A stretch of DNA of 64,000 nt. Origin: Desulfosarcina alkanivorans (GTDB lineage Bacteria > Desulfobacterota > Desulfobacteria > Desulfobacterales > Desulfosarcinaceae). Below, piece after piece: positions 1-9,346 of the stretch. The translations under genes and the position numbers were made by a program. The DNA is taken from contig NZ_AP021874.1 in NCBI RefSeq assembly GCF_009688945.1, forward strand, positions 5,084,001 through 5,148,000, given 5' to 3'. The notes beneath the pieces are model-generated. The model saw nothing but the letters and a program-made list of their open reading frames with translations, had not been told where the DNA came from and made no database searches. Numbering within the stretch: position 1 is the first letter of the stretch; each line of letters opens with the position of its first letter.

Positions 1-741
1 GGCCGTCTTGAAATCGTCGGCATGGCGCGCGATAAGGTGAATGGCGCCGGGCAGACCCGCTTCAACGCTGCACATCTGACCAAAATCGGCAATGGTGTTC
101 CGGGTGTTCCGGTCACGGCTTTCCAGTCCCATGGCGACCATGGATGCGATGGCACTGTCTGAAAAATGCGTTTCCAGGGTCGCTTCCATGGCCGTGATGG
201 GCGGTGTTCCCCCGAGCACGGCAAATACGGACCGGGCAAAAAATTCGGCGCTCTGGATCACCCGCTCATCCCTGTGGGTGATGGCGGTCTGCCTGCACGC
301 CGATTGGACCAGCTGGTCAAGGTTGTCGGCAAAGATGGATACCAGTGGCGCCATGCGTGCGGCACCGGCCAGGTCATCGGAATCCGAGCCGCTCTCCGTC
401 AGGCTTTTTCCGGCATCCATGTTTTCCAGCGTCGCTTTGGTGGCCTGGTCGAAATAGCCGCCGTAGCCGGAGAAGAAATCCCGCCACTGTCCGGCGAAAC
501 GCAGGCCGTCGAATGGGCTGCCGCTATCCAGTGATTTCAGCAACACCAGCATCTGGTCCCCGTAATGGGTGAAATCCCCGGCTTGCTTGCCCTTGTGGTA
601 GGACGTCAGGGGGTCGTGATACCCCTCCACCCGCCCGAATTTTTTATCGATCACCCCGGTGTTATAAACCCAGTGAACGCCAAGGGATAGGGCATCGGCA
701 ACAAATGCACCCACCACAGCCGCCTTTTTGTGCGTCGTCAT
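1..741 (-). CDS. ADP-ribosylglycohydrolase family protein (partial, 3' end outside window)
   Basis: The reading frame is open for 247 codons from ATG at 741 to the window edge, so the C-terminus is missing. A GGAG ribosome site precedes the ATG. The N-terminus (MTTHKKAAVVGAFVADALSL, then GVHWVYNT) resembles the opening of ADP-ribosylglycohydrolase (DraG/ADPRH-fold) proteins, where the first conserved acidic residue helps bind the metal pair. Family members remove ADP-ribose from proteins or small molecules; the substrate here cannot be told. It is divergent from the signalling cluster starting at 962, with a 220-bp gap in which I see no clear promoter. The family call rests mainly on the N-terminal motif. 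Confidence 0.72.
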   Translation of the reverse strand, partial: MTTHKKAAVVGAFVADALSLGVHWVYNTGVIDKKFGRVEGYHDPLTSYHKGKQAGDFTHYGDQMLVLLKSLDSGSPFDGLRFAGQWRDFFSGYGGYFDQATKATLENMDAGKSLTESGSDSDDLAGAARMAPLVSIFADNLDQLVQSACRQTAITHRDERVIQSAEFFARSVFAVLGGTPPITAMEATLETHFSDSAIASMVAMGLESRDRNTRNTIADFGQMCSVEAGLPGAIHLIARHADDFKTA

Positions 742-961
742 CGGTGTCTCCTTTTTTCGATTGGGATCAGTCAATCCTGAACGATACCATAAACCACCTC
801 AGCGGCATTTTCAAACCATAGCCACGAAAAGCGTCCGGGTCCGCTTTACGTCGAATCCTTTCCGTTTGGCCGCTTGCGCTAAAGTTCTCCGGGGCGCGCG
901 CGATATAAAGGAAGTGGGCGATAGCCCGGGACCGACGTATTAATTTTCAATCCGAACCGGA

Positions 962-2197
962 ATGACGATGCCTTTTTTATCCATTGACCAGCTTGAGCAG
1001 GGAATGATCCTGGCGGCCGACGTGACGGATACCAACGGTCGCCTTTTACTGTCCAGAGGGCAGCCCATCGCCTCCAAGCACCTGAATATTTTTAAAATGT
1101 GGGGTGTTCCCGAAGTGCAGATACAGCATGCCGAAGGGGGCGATCCGGAGGCGGGGCCGACGGTGGATCCGGAGGCGCTGCGGCGGGTGGCCCAGGCACT
1201 TCAACCTGTATTTGCCGACAACGACCTCGCCCATCCGGCCGTTGCCGAGATTTTTCGTCAGGCGGTGATACACCGGAGTCGGCGACCCGTCGACCCCAAG
1301 CCGGACAGGTGGGCTGCACCGGCCGGCGAGGCCCCTTCACCCGCCGCCGGCCGGGACCTGCGTAAAAAAATCCGCAACCGGGACATCAAACTGCCCGAAG
1401 TGCCATCCCTTATTTTCACCCTCAACGATACCATTGCCGATCCCTTTTCATCGGCCGATGATATCGCCCAGGTGATCAGCAAGAGCCCCGGCCTGTCCGC
1501 TCTGCTGCTGAGGATCGTCAACAGTGCGTTCTATGGCTTTCCTTCACGGATCGACAGCGTTACCCGTGCCGTTACCATCATCGGGTCCAAAGAGGTCTCG
1601 GCCCTGGCCGTGGGCATTACCACCATGGAGATTTTCAAGGACATCCCCAAAGCGGTGTTCGACATGCAGGCCTTCACCCACCACAGCCTGGCCTGCGGGG
1701 TGCTGGCCCGCATCCTGGCGGCCGGGGGAAACATCCGAAATACCGAGCAGCTGTTCGTATCGGGATTGCTCCACGACATCGGCAGGATGGTGATTTTCAA
1801 ATATTTTCCCGGGCAGGCCGGTCTGATGATGTCAGGTGCGTCCCCTGGCAAGTCCTCTCTTTACGATATGGAAAAGGCCGTCCTGGGATTTCGGCACACC
1901 GACCTCGCTGCAGATCTTTTTGAAAAATGGAAATTTCCCGTGGCCCTGAGTCAGAACGTGGTTTGTCATCATCGGCCGCTGGCGGCTCAGGACCCGGCAA
2001 AAGCGGCCATCATCCACCTTTCGGATATCATTGCCCACAGTCTGGGTGAAGGCAAAAGCGGCGAGTGGCGGGTGCCCGCGCTGGATACGACGGCCTGGGA
2101 CAAACTGCGGATTTCACCGCAAACCCTTTCCACGATCATTCCCCAGGCGCTTCATCACCTGGGTTTTCTGATGACCATCTTCAACGGCGGTGATTGA
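962..2197 (+). CDS. HDOD domain signalling protein
   Basis: 411 residues. Residues 1-70 form a small N-terminal domain (LEQGMILAADVTD), followed by a low-complexity linker. An HDOD domain spans about 135-335, with the degenerate HD motif GLLHDIGRM near residue 268 and the typical segment LLRIVNSAFYGFP. HDOD proteins usually act in signal transduction and often lack phosphohydrolase activity; they commonly sit beside two-component genes. That fits here: the stop overlaps or abuts the start of the hybrid kinase at 2190/2199, so the two are probably co-translated. The exact signal is unknown. Confidence 0.88.
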   Translation: MTMPFLSIDQLEQGMILAADVTDTNGRLLLSRGQPIASKHLNIFKMWGVPEVQIQHAEGGDPEAGPTVDPEALRRVAQALQPVFADNDLAHPAVAEIFRQAVIHRSRRPVDPKPDRWAAPAGEAPSPAAGRDLRKKIRNRDIKLPEVPSLIFTLNDTIADPFSSADDIAQVISKSPGLSALLLRIVNSAFYGFPSRIDSVTRAVTIIGSKEVSALAVGITTMEIFKDIPKAVFDMQAFTHHSLACGVLARILAAGGNIRNTEQLFVSGLLHDIGRMVIFKYFPGQAGLMMSGASPGKSSLYDMEKAVLGFRHTDLAADLFEKWKFPVALSQNVVCHHRPLAAQDPAKAAIIHLSDIIAHSLGEGKSGEWRVPALDTTAWDKLRISPQTLSTIIPQALHHLGFLMTIFNGGD

Positions 2198-4856
2198 CAT
2201 GCCGACAGCAAGCAGCGTCGAAGCACTGAATGCCCGTATCGACCACCTGGAAAAGAACCGGCGCTACATTCAAAATGGGCTTGAGATGGTGCTCTCCCTG
2301 GAAGATTTCTATGCGGAAGTCGGTGGGGACAACTACAGCCTCGAGACGCTGCTGCCCGAAGCCAAGCGCCGCATCGACGCGATCTTTCCTTTTGAGGTGC
2401 TGGCGTTTTACATGGTGGAGGAATCGGATTTTTCATTCCAGCCGGCCTTCTGTCATCCGCAGGAACTGGCCGATATCGTCCAGCAGGAAGTCGATTTCAT
2501 GATCGATGAGGGCTATTTTGCCTGGGCGATCCGCGAGCGCCGCGGTGTGGTGCTCTCATCCAAAGACCACTCCCGCCAGTATCTGCTGCACGTGATCGCC
2601 AATCACAACCAGGTCAGGGGGATGTTCGGCGGGCTGCTGCCGGCCGGCCGGACCGCGTTGCCCGACACGGCCATGACCCTGCTTTCCATTATCCTGCTGC
2701 ATGTGGCCAATGCCTCAGAGAGCATGGCTTATACCAGCCTGCTGAAAAACCAGAGCCGGATCCTGGAGCGTCAGGTGGCCGAACGGACCCGGGCGCTGAC
2801 CTTGTCCCAGCAGGAGCTGCAGCAGGCCATGGAGCGGTCCAACGCCCTGGCCGAAGCCGCACAGGCGGCCAGTCTGGCCAAAGGGGAGTTTCTGGCCAAA
2901 ATGAGCCATGAGCTGAGAACACCGCTCAACGGAATCATCGGCATGACCGAGGTGGCCCTGTCCACCTCCCTGGACGACAACCAGCGCCGGGTTATCCAGA
3001 TCATCGGGCGTGAATCCTTCTCATTGCTCCGACAAATCAATGACGTGCTGGATTTTTCCAAAATCGAGTCGGGGAAGATGGAGCTGGAACGGATCGGATT
3101 CGATCTTCGCACCCTCATGGAGGAAATCGGGGAGAGCTTTGTTTTCCAGACTTCCGAAAAAGGCGTCGAACTCAACGTTTTTGTCGCGCCATCCCTTCCG
3201 ACCCAGCTGGTGGGGGACCCGGTGCGTCTCCGCCAGGTCCTGTTCAACCTGGCGGGAAATGCGGTCAAATTCACCCACGAGGGGGAAGTCTGTATTCAAG
3301 CCGAATCAGACCGGCAGTCGGGTGATCGTATCGTCATCCGGTTTTCCATCGTGGATACGGGCATCGGCATCGACCCGGAAAAGGTGGCGCGGGTGTTTTC
3401 CAGTTTCACCCAGGCCGACGATTCCACCACCCGCCAATTTGGCGGCACCGGTCTGGGAACGACCATCAGCAAGCAGCTGGTTGAACTGATGGGGGGAGAG
3501 ATCAGTGTCGACAGCCGACCCGGAAAAGGCAGCACCTTCCGGTTTACGGCGGACTTCGGCTTACAGCCCGGCCAGCCGCCGCCGCCGCGAGACGACAGGT
3601 TCCGGCCGGCCGCCATGACCCTTCTGTTGGTGGACAATTGCGCCACCACCTGCCGGATACTCTCCGCCTATCTGGGCCACCTGGGTATGTCAGCCGTGAC
3701 GGCCGCTGACGGAGAAGCCGCGCTGTCGCTGCTGGCCCAAAGGACCGAACAGGGGAGGCCGATCGATGCCATTATCACGGATGCGCGCATGCCGGGCATG
3801 AATGGGGTTACGCTCAAAGACCATATCCGGCGAATGCCCCCCTACGAAAAAATACCCATCATGGCCGCCACGAGCCTGAAACAGATGGTGTCCGGAAGGG
3901 ATTTTCTCTCTCTGGGCTTTGACGGCTCTTTTTCCAAACCGGTCAAGCTCGGGGATCTGAAGGCGGTCCTCGACAAGGTGACGGGGGGCGCACCGGACGA
4001 TCCGCCGAAAATCAATGCCCCATCGGAACCCACCGCCATCGAAAAAGACAATTACCGGGCTCCCGGGCACAAGGGGCACATTCTGGTGGCTGACGACTAC
4101 CTGACCAATCAGCAGGTGGCTTTTATGCACCTGACAGCGGCCGGCTTTGCCGTGGACCTGGCGGAAAACGGTCAGCAGGCCGTGGATGCGTTTTCCAAAA
4201 AGCCCTACGATCTGATTCTGATGGACATTCAAATGCCGATCCTGAACGGTTTTGACGCCACCGGCAAGATCCGGATGCTGGAGGCCGCCACCGGCAGCGC
4301 GCGGCGAACCCCCATCATCGCCCTGACGGCCAACGCCATGAAAGGCGATGAAAAGAAATGCCTGGATGCCGGCATGGACGGCTACCTGACCAAACCGGTT
4401 CACCGGCATCAGCTGATCAAGACGGTGGACAATTGGCTTGGCCTCAGCGGCCGGCCGGGCAAGCGGCAACCATCACCGGCATCACAAGGGGCCATGACCT
4501 CCGGAACGGCCGACCGGGCCGTCATGGACATCGCCACGGCGGTCGACGAGTTCGGCGATGCGGAGACCGTTAAAATTGTCGCCCGCCAGCTTGTCGAGAA
4601 CGTGGACCGGCAGCTTCAAACCATCCGGGACGCGATCGCCAGGGGAGACCGGGATCACATTCGAAAAGAGGCCCACGCCATCAAGGGGGGGGCGGCCACC
4701 ATGGAAGCGGCCGCCCTGTCCGGGGCGGCCTCACATCTGGAAACAATCAGTCCCGAAGGCCCCGCGGCGGCACTTGACGCCGGGTTCGGCGATCTGGAGG
4801 CTCAATTTTATCGATTCAGGGAGTTTGTCTCCCAATGGAAAGGGAACGGATCATGA
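2190..4856 (+). CDS. Hybrid sensor histidine kinase with two receiver domains and Hpt domain
   Basis: 888 residues from GTG at 2190 (overlapping the HDOD gene by 8 bp); ATG at 2199, one base after that stop, is an equally possible start. There is no membrane segment: residues 1-180 look like a soluble GAF-like sensor region, followed by a coiled coil near 185-235. The dimerisation/phosphoacceptor motif SHELRTPLNG is near residue 240, and HATPase boxes (GTGLGTTISKQL) follow to about 460. Receiver 1 has its phospho-Asp near 530 (ITDARMPGMNG) and receiver 2 near 678 (LMDIQMPILNG). A C-terminal Hpt domain has its His near 829 (AHAIKGGAA). This is a complete cytoplasmic phosphorelay protein, probably passing phosphate to the response regulator at 4853. 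Confidence 0.93.
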   Translation: MIDMPTASSVEALNARIDHLEKNRRYIQNGLEMVLSLEDFYAEVGGDNYSLETLLPEAKRRIDAIFPFEVLAFYMVEESDFSFQPAFCHPQELADIVQQEVDFMIDEGYFAWAIRERRGVVLSSKDHSRQYLLHVIANHNQVRGMFGGLLPAGRTALPDTAMTLLSIILLHVANASESMAYTSLLKNQSRILERQVAERTRALTLSQQELQQAMERSNALAEAAQAASLAKGEFLAKMSHELRTPLNGIIGMTEVALSTSLDDNQRRVIQIIGRESFSLLRQINDVLDFSKIESGKMELERIGFDLRTLMEEIGESFVFQTSEKGVELNVFVAPSLPTQLVGDPVRLRQVLFNLAGNAVKFTHEGEVCIQAESDRQSGDRIVIRFSIVDTGIGIDPEKVARVFSSFTQADDSTTRQFGGTGLGTTISKQLVELMGGEISVDSRPGKGSTFRFTADFGLQPGQPPPPRDDRFRPAAMTLLLVDNCATTCRILSAYLGHLGMSAVTAADGEAALSLLAQRTEQGRPIDAIITDARMPGMNGVTLKDHIRRMPPYEKIPIMAATSLKQMVSGRDFLSLGFDGSFSKPVKLGDLKAVLDKVTGGAPDDPPKINAPSEPTAIEKDNYRAPGHKGHILVADDYLTNQQVAFMHLTAAGFAVDLAENGQQAVDAFSKKPYDLILMDIQMPILNGFDATGKIRMLEAATGSARRTPIIALTANAMKGDEKKCLDAGMDGYLTKPVHRHQLIKTVDNWLGLSGRPGKRQPSPASQGAMTSGTADRAVMDIATAVDEFGDAETVKIVARQLVENVDRQLQTIRDAIARGDRDHIRKEAHAIKGGAATMEAAALSGAASHLETISPEGPAAALDAGFGDLEAQFYRFREFVSQWKGNGS

Positions 4857-5248
4857 GAATTCTGTTGATTGATGATGAACCCATCGCCTTGACGAAACTG
4901 GAACTGATGTTGACCAACGTGGGAAACTGCGACTCGGCGGCCAGCGGTGTTGCGGCCACGGAACGCTTTGTAAAGGCGCTCGGAGACGATCAGCCCTATG
5001 ACCTGATCACCATTGATATCGAACTGCCGGATATCACCGGTCTGGATCTGTTGAACCGATTCTGCCTGCTGGAAAAAAAGAACGGCATTGCCCCGGCCAA
5101 AAAAATCATGGTTACGGCGCACAGCAATGTGGACTATGTGGTCAAGGCCCGGGGGAAATGCGATGCCTTTGTGGTCAAACCGCTGCGCAAAGGGACGCTT
5201 CTGGAAAAAATCAACGAGTTGTTCCCGCCTGAACGTCGCCCCTCATGA
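4853..5248 (+). CDS. Single-domain response regulator (CheY-like)
   Basis: 131 residues from ATG 4853, which overlaps the kinase stop as ATGA; an in-frame ATG at 4835 would add six residues. The receiver fold is complete: acidic pair in LLIDDEP, phospho-Asp near residue 54 (TIDIELPDITG), Thr/Ser switch (MVTAHSN) and the Lys of VVKPLRK. There is no output domain. It is the last gene of the HDOD-kinase-regulator unit and is likely the terminal phosphoacceptor, acting by protein contact. Its 3' end overlaps that of the convergent TIM-barrel gene by about 6 bp. Confidence 0.92.
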   Translation: MRILLIDDEPIALTKLELMLTNVGNCDSAASGVAATERFVKALGDDQPYDLITIDIELPDITGLDLLNRFCLLEKKNGIAPAKKIMVTAHSNVDYVVKARGKCDAFVVKPLRKGTLLEKINELFPPERRPS

Positions 5249-6139
5249 CCGGTCAGACCTGCGGATACCCAGTTCCTCCCTGCAAAAGCGGACACTGCGA
5301 CGGATGGCGTCGATCTCCATGTCGAGGGCCGCATGCATGTCGTCCAGGGGGGTTTCCAGCTCGGTTTCAATGTTGATTCGATCCATGGGCGAATGGTCCC
5401 GGATGTGTTCGTAGGCCCGGCGCATATCGATGTCCCCTTCCCCCACGGCGGCGCCCACCAGCTTGAATCCCCATCGCTGAAATTCAATGCGGTCGTCCCG
5501 GAAATGGTTGGTGAAGGCCCGGGGCGCCAGACGTTCGATGGCGGCCATGGGGTCTTCGGTCACGTGCAGGCCGTTGACCGTGTCGATGCAGGCCCCGACC
5601 ACCGGGCTGTCCACCCGGTCCAGCAGCCATATGATCTCCTCGGAAAAGCTGTCGCAATGGTTTTCCACGGCCAGCCGGATGCCGCAGTCGGATGCCAGCG
5701 GCGCCGCCTCCGTCAGCAGGCCGGCCACCATCTTCAGCTCCGCCATGACCTCGGGATGAAAGCGGCTGGCGGCAAAGGGCCGGGGGCGGCGAATGTCCAT
5801 GCCCACTTTGACGATATCGGCCCCGAGGTGCCGGGCGGTGGTGATGGCCCCGGCCAGGTCATTCTGGACCCCGATCCCGAACCCGCCACGGTCCATGGAG
5901 AAATTGTACTCCAGATAGAGCCCGGCGTCCCTGGCTGCCGATCCTGCCTCCTGCAGGTATGTCGGATCCAGCCGTTCCAGCACCCCATCGTCGAGATGAA
6001 CCCCTTCCAGGTCAAGGTCAACCATGAGGTCGAACAGCTGGAACGTGGACAGTTGGCGGGGCCAGGGGCTGGTGAACCCCGCCCAGGCCTGGCCGATGCC
6101 GTGCATGTTCAGGCTGTAAGTGTGAAGGCCAAGTTTCAT
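5243..6139 (-). CDS. Sugar phosphate isomerase/epimerase-like TIM barrel protein
   Basis: 298 residues from ATG 6139 (MKLGLHTYSLN), preceded by GGAGCGGC. The sequence fits the xylose isomerase-like TIM barrel superfamily: LAVENHCDSFS and GACIDTVNG carry the metal-ligand type Glu/Asp residues, NHFRDDRI supplies a His, and INIETELETP carries the final Glu. It is the last gene of the ABC transporter operon, 34 bp after the ATPase gene, so its substrate may be the imported compound or a product of it. The family covers many epimerases, isomerases and dehydratases; the actual reaction is not predictable. Confidence 0.83.
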   Translation of the reverse strand: MKLGLHTYSLNMHGIGQAWAGFTSPWPRQLSTFQLFDLMVDLDLEGVHLDDGVLERLDPTYLQEAGSAARDAGLYLEYNFSMDRGGFGIGVQNDLAGAITTARHLGADIVKVGMDIRRPRPFAASRFHPEVMAELKMVAGLLTEAAPLASDCGIRLAVENHCDSFSEEIIWLLDRVDSPVVGACIDTVNGLHVTEDPMAAIERLAPRAFTNHFRDDRIEFQRWGFKLVGAAVGEGDIDMRRAYEHIRDHSPMDRINIETELETPLDDMHAALDMEIDAIRRSVRFCREELGIRRSDRS

Positions 6140-6173
6140 GGCTGCCGCTCCTTGAGCATCTTTCCCACGACGG

Positions 6174-8303
6174 TCAGGCCGCCGGTTTACTCTGGGGAAC
6201 CACGGGCGCCATCGCCGCCAGCTGTTCGACGGGAATGTGGCAGAAAATGCGGTGCTCCCCCTTGACCTTCTGCCACGGAGGCGGCTGCAGGGCACAGATG
6301 GCGCCGTTGTCCGGAGCCATCTCACGGCGGGGGCAGCGGGTGTGAAACCGGCATCCCGGCGGGGGGTTCAAGGCGCTGGGCACATCCCCGGAAAGCCTTA
6401 TCTGGCGCCTTCTGGCGAGGGGGTCAGGGACCGGTACGGAAGAGAGCAGCGCCTCGGTATACGGGTGGTAGGGAGGCGGATAGATCCGGTCAACCGGACC
6501 GAACTCCACGATCTGGCCCAGGTACATGACGGCAATATAGTCGGAGATGAAGCGGACCACGGAAAGGTCGTGGGCGATGAAAATCATGGTGGTGCCGAAT
6601 TCCTCCTTGATTTCATTGAGCAGGTTGAGCACCGCCGCCTGAACGGAAACATCCAGAGCGGACACCGGTTCGTCGCAGATCACCATGTTGGGGTTGCTGG
6701 CCAGGGCGCGGGCAATGCCCACGCGCTGTTTCTCGCCGCCGGACAGCTGCCGGGGGTAGCGGTCGTAGTAGTAGCCGGCCAGCTTCACGGACCGCAGCAG
6801 ACGCTCCACCTCCTGGCGCACCGCCGCCCCCTGGCCCGTTTTGAACCGCCGGATGGGCCGGCCGATCTGCTTGCCGATGGAAAAGGAGGGGTTCAGGGTG
6901 GAATCGGGATTCTGAAACACCATCTGAAGCTCTTTGATCAGCGACAGATCCCGCCGGGATACGGGATCGGAGATGTCGAGTCCCATCAGTTGGGCTTTTC
7001 CGTCGGTGAGCCGTTCGAGCCCGATGAGCCCCTTGACCAGCGTGCTCTTGCCGCATCCCGACTCACCGACCACCCCCACCGTGCAGCCCTTGCGGATTCG
7101 CAGTGAAATGTCGTCTACCGCCTTGACGTAGCGCTTTTCCCCCATGCCGAACAGGCTTTTCAGGGAACTGCTTTCCTGTTCGTAGTAAACCTTCACATTT
7201 TCCAGACGGCTCAGCGTCTCCTCGGGAAGTTCGTCCGCATCGTTGTCCGACACGGCCAGGGTCCGGCGCTTTCCGCGGGAATATTCGCTCAGGGAATGCG
7301 CCAGCGTCTCTTTTCCCCGGAAGCATCGGGACTGATGGTCCGGGGAGATGTCCACCAGTTCGGGGTGTGACCGGCTGCACTGCTCGTCGGCCCAGTCACA
7401 GCGGGGCTGGAAAATGCAGCGGTCGGCGGCACGCTCGGCCGGCGGCGGCACGCGGCCGCGAATGGACCATAACTGGGTATAGGCCAGGTCGTCCGTCAGC
7501 CGGGGAATACAGCAGAGCAGGCCTCGGGTGTAGGGGTGGGCCGGTTGGGCGAACATATCGCCGATGGGGCCCTTTTCAACCATCTCACCGGCATACATCA
7601 CGCACAGCCGGTCGCTGACACGGGCCACCACGCCAAGGTTGTGGGTGATGAAGATGATCCCGGTGTTGAAATCCTTTTTCAGGTCTTCGATGAGATCCAG
7701 CACGGCCGCTTCCACGGTGACGTCCAGGGCGGTGGTCGGTTCGTCCATGATCAGCAGGGCCGGGTTGTTGAGCATGGCCATGGCAATCACCACCCGCTGC
7801 TGCTGCCCGCCCGAAATCATGTGCGGGTAGCGGTTCATGACGTTGGCCGCATCGGGCATGTATACCCGGTCGAGCATCTGAATGCTGCGCTGCCAGGCCT
7901 CATCCAGGGTCATCTCCTGGTGGGTGGTGAGCACTTCGGCAAGCTGCCGGCCGATTTTCAGGGAGGGGTTCAAGGCCTGCATGGGGTCCTGGTAGACCAT
8001 GGAAATCTGGTTGCCCCGGATGCGGCGGAGTTCCGCTTTGGGGCGCCCCACCAGTTCTTCTCCATTGAAGCGGATGCTCCCGCCCACCACCTTGCCGTTG
8101 GTTCCCAGAAAATCGAGGATGCCGAAGGCGATGGTGCTCTTGCCGCAGCCCGATTCGCCCACCAGGCCTACCGTCTCCTGCCGGCCAACGGTAAAGCTCA
8201 CCCCGCGAACCGCGGGGACGTCACGCTTTCGTGTCTGGTAGGAGATGGCCAGGTCTTTGACTTCCAGGATCGGCGGTGTCGTGGACGGTCCGCTTGGGGT
8301 CAT
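6174..8303 (-). CDS. Fused dipeptide/oligopeptide-type ABC transporter ATPase (DppD-DppF fusion)
   Basis: 709 residues holding two complete ABC ATPase domains. The first has Walker A GLVGESGCGKST near residue 45, the signature SGGQQQR and Walker B LLIMDEPTTALD. Its peptide-type C-terminal extension has a Cys cluster (RCDWADEQC). The second has Walker A GVVGESGCGKST near 415, LSGGEKQR and Walker B VICDEPVSALD, and again a Cys-bearing tail (GCRFHTRCP). In E. coli these are separate DppD and DppF subunits; here one chain provides both. It powers the permeases encoded just upstream at 8396-10637. A 92-bp gap separates it from the second permease gene. Confidence 0.95.
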   Translation of the reverse strand: MTPSGPSTTPPILEVKDLAISYQTRKRDVPAVRGVSFTVGRQETVGLVGESGCGKSTIAFGILDFLGTNGKVVGGSIRFNGEELVGRPKAELRRIRGNQISMVYQDPMQALNPSLKIGRQLAEVLTTHQEMTLDEAWQRSIQMLDRVYMPDAANVMNRYPHMISGGQQQRVVIAMAMLNNPALLIMDEPTTALDVTVEAAVLDLIEDLKKDFNTGIIFITHNLGVVARVSDRLCVMYAGEMVEKGPIGDMFAQPAHPYTRGLLCCIPRLTDDLAYTQLWSIRGRVPPPAERAADRCIFQPRCDWADEQCSRSHPELVDISPDHQSRCFRGKETLAHSLSEYSRGKRRTLAVSDNDADELPEETLSRLENVKVYYEQESSSLKSLFGMGEKRYVKAVDDISLRIRKGCTVGVVGESGCGKSTLVKGLIGLERLTDGKAQLMGLDISDPVSRRDLSLIKELQMVFQNPDSTLNPSFSIGKQIGRPIRRFKTGQGAAVRQEVERLLRSVKLAGYYYDRYPRQLSGGEKQRVGIARALASNPNMVICDEPVSALDVSVQAAVLNLLNEIKEEFGTTMIFIAHDLSVVRFISDYIAVMYLGQIVEFGPVDRIYPPPYHPYTEALLSSVPVPDPLARRRQIRLSGDVPSALNPPPGCRFHTRCPRREMAPDNGAICALQPPPWQKVKGEHRIFCHIPVEQLAAMAPVVPQSKPAA

Positions 8304-8395
8304 GGATCACCTTTCCTTGTAAGAGGGGTTCCACATCTTTCGTGCATATGCCGGAAGAGGCGTTATGGCTTAAACATACAGGTCCCTTGGTCGGC

Positions 8396-9346
8396 CTACT
8401 GGTAGCGCATGGCCTCTTCGCGCAGGCCGTCGGCCAGCAGGTTCAACCCCACGACGAGGGAGGCGATCGCCAGAGACGGCCACAGGGCGGCCCAGGGGCT
8501 CCCGATGAGAATGAACTCACGGCCCTTGGCCACCATGGAACCCCAGTCCGGCGATGGCGGCGGCAGGCCGAGACCAAGAAAACCGAGGGTGCCCATGGCA
8601 AAGATGGCGTAACCCACCCGCAGCATGGCATCGATGATGATAGGTCCTTTGGCGTTGGGCAGAATTTCCGTGAACATGATGTACACATCGCTCTCGCCCC
8701 GGGTCTCCGCCGCCCGGACATAGTCCCGGGTGCGGATGTCCAGCGCCAGGCTTCGCACCAGCCGGGCCACGCCGGGCGTTCCCACAATGGCAATCGCCAG
8801 CACCACGTTCACGGCCGAAGCACCGATGGCCGCCACGATGATCAGGTAGAGCAGGATGATGGGCACCGACATCATGGCGTCCAGAAAACGCATGATAATT
8901 TCGTCGATCCAGCCCCCCCGGTAGCCGCCCAGAAGTCCCAGCGTGGCGCCGAAGAGCAGAGAGGCAAACACCCCCCACAGGGCGGTTCCACCGGGGAGCC
9001 AGAAGCTGTCGGTTACCGGCAGGATGACCAGCACGATGCGGGCGCCGTAGGCCAGGCGCGACCACAGGTCGCGCCCCAATTCATCCGTGCCCAGCGGGTG
9101 GCTCCAGGAGGGGCCCTGGTTGGGCGCCTTCCAATCCTGGTCGGTGGGCCCGTAGCTGGTGACATAAGGGGCAAACAAGGCGGTCCCCACCCAGAACATC
9201 ACCAGAACCAGTCCCACCAGGGCGGTTTTCGAGGCAAAGAGAACGGCCATCCCGTTTCTCAGTTTTTCAAACCGGACCCCGTCTGACGGAGGAGGGGCGT
9301 CGCCGTCCGGTTCATCCGTCTTTTGCACGTTTGAATCACTATGCAT
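8396..9346 (-). CDS. ABC transporter permease, DppC/OppC type
   Basis: 316 residues. After a hydrophilic N-terminus comes a first membrane helix (about residues 38-60), then the motif HPLGTDELGRDLWSRLAYGAR that marks the OppC N-terminal region, then about five more helices. The cytoplasmic EAA-like loop (EILPNAKGPII) is around residue 215-235. It pairs with the DppB-type permease, whose gene ends 8 bp inside this one's start (translational coupling). Substrates of this family include peptides, nickel, opines and glycosides; the gene order here does not decide between them. Confidence 0.94.
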   Translation of the reverse strand: MHSDSNVQKTDEPDGDAPPPSDGVRFEKLRNGMAVLFASKTALVGLVLVMFWVGTALFAPYVTSYGPTDQDWKAPNQGPSWSHPLGTDELGRDLWSRLAYGARIVLVILPVTDSFWLPGGTALWGVFASLLFGATLGLLGGYRGGWIDEIIMRFLDAMMSVPIILLYLIIVAAIGASAVNVVLAIAIVGTPGVARLVRSLALDIRTRDYVRAAETRGESDVYIMFTEILPNAKGPIIIDAMLRVGYAIFAMGTLGFLGLGLPPPSPDWGSMVAKGREFILIGSPWAALWPSLAIASLVVGLNLLADGLREEAMRYQ

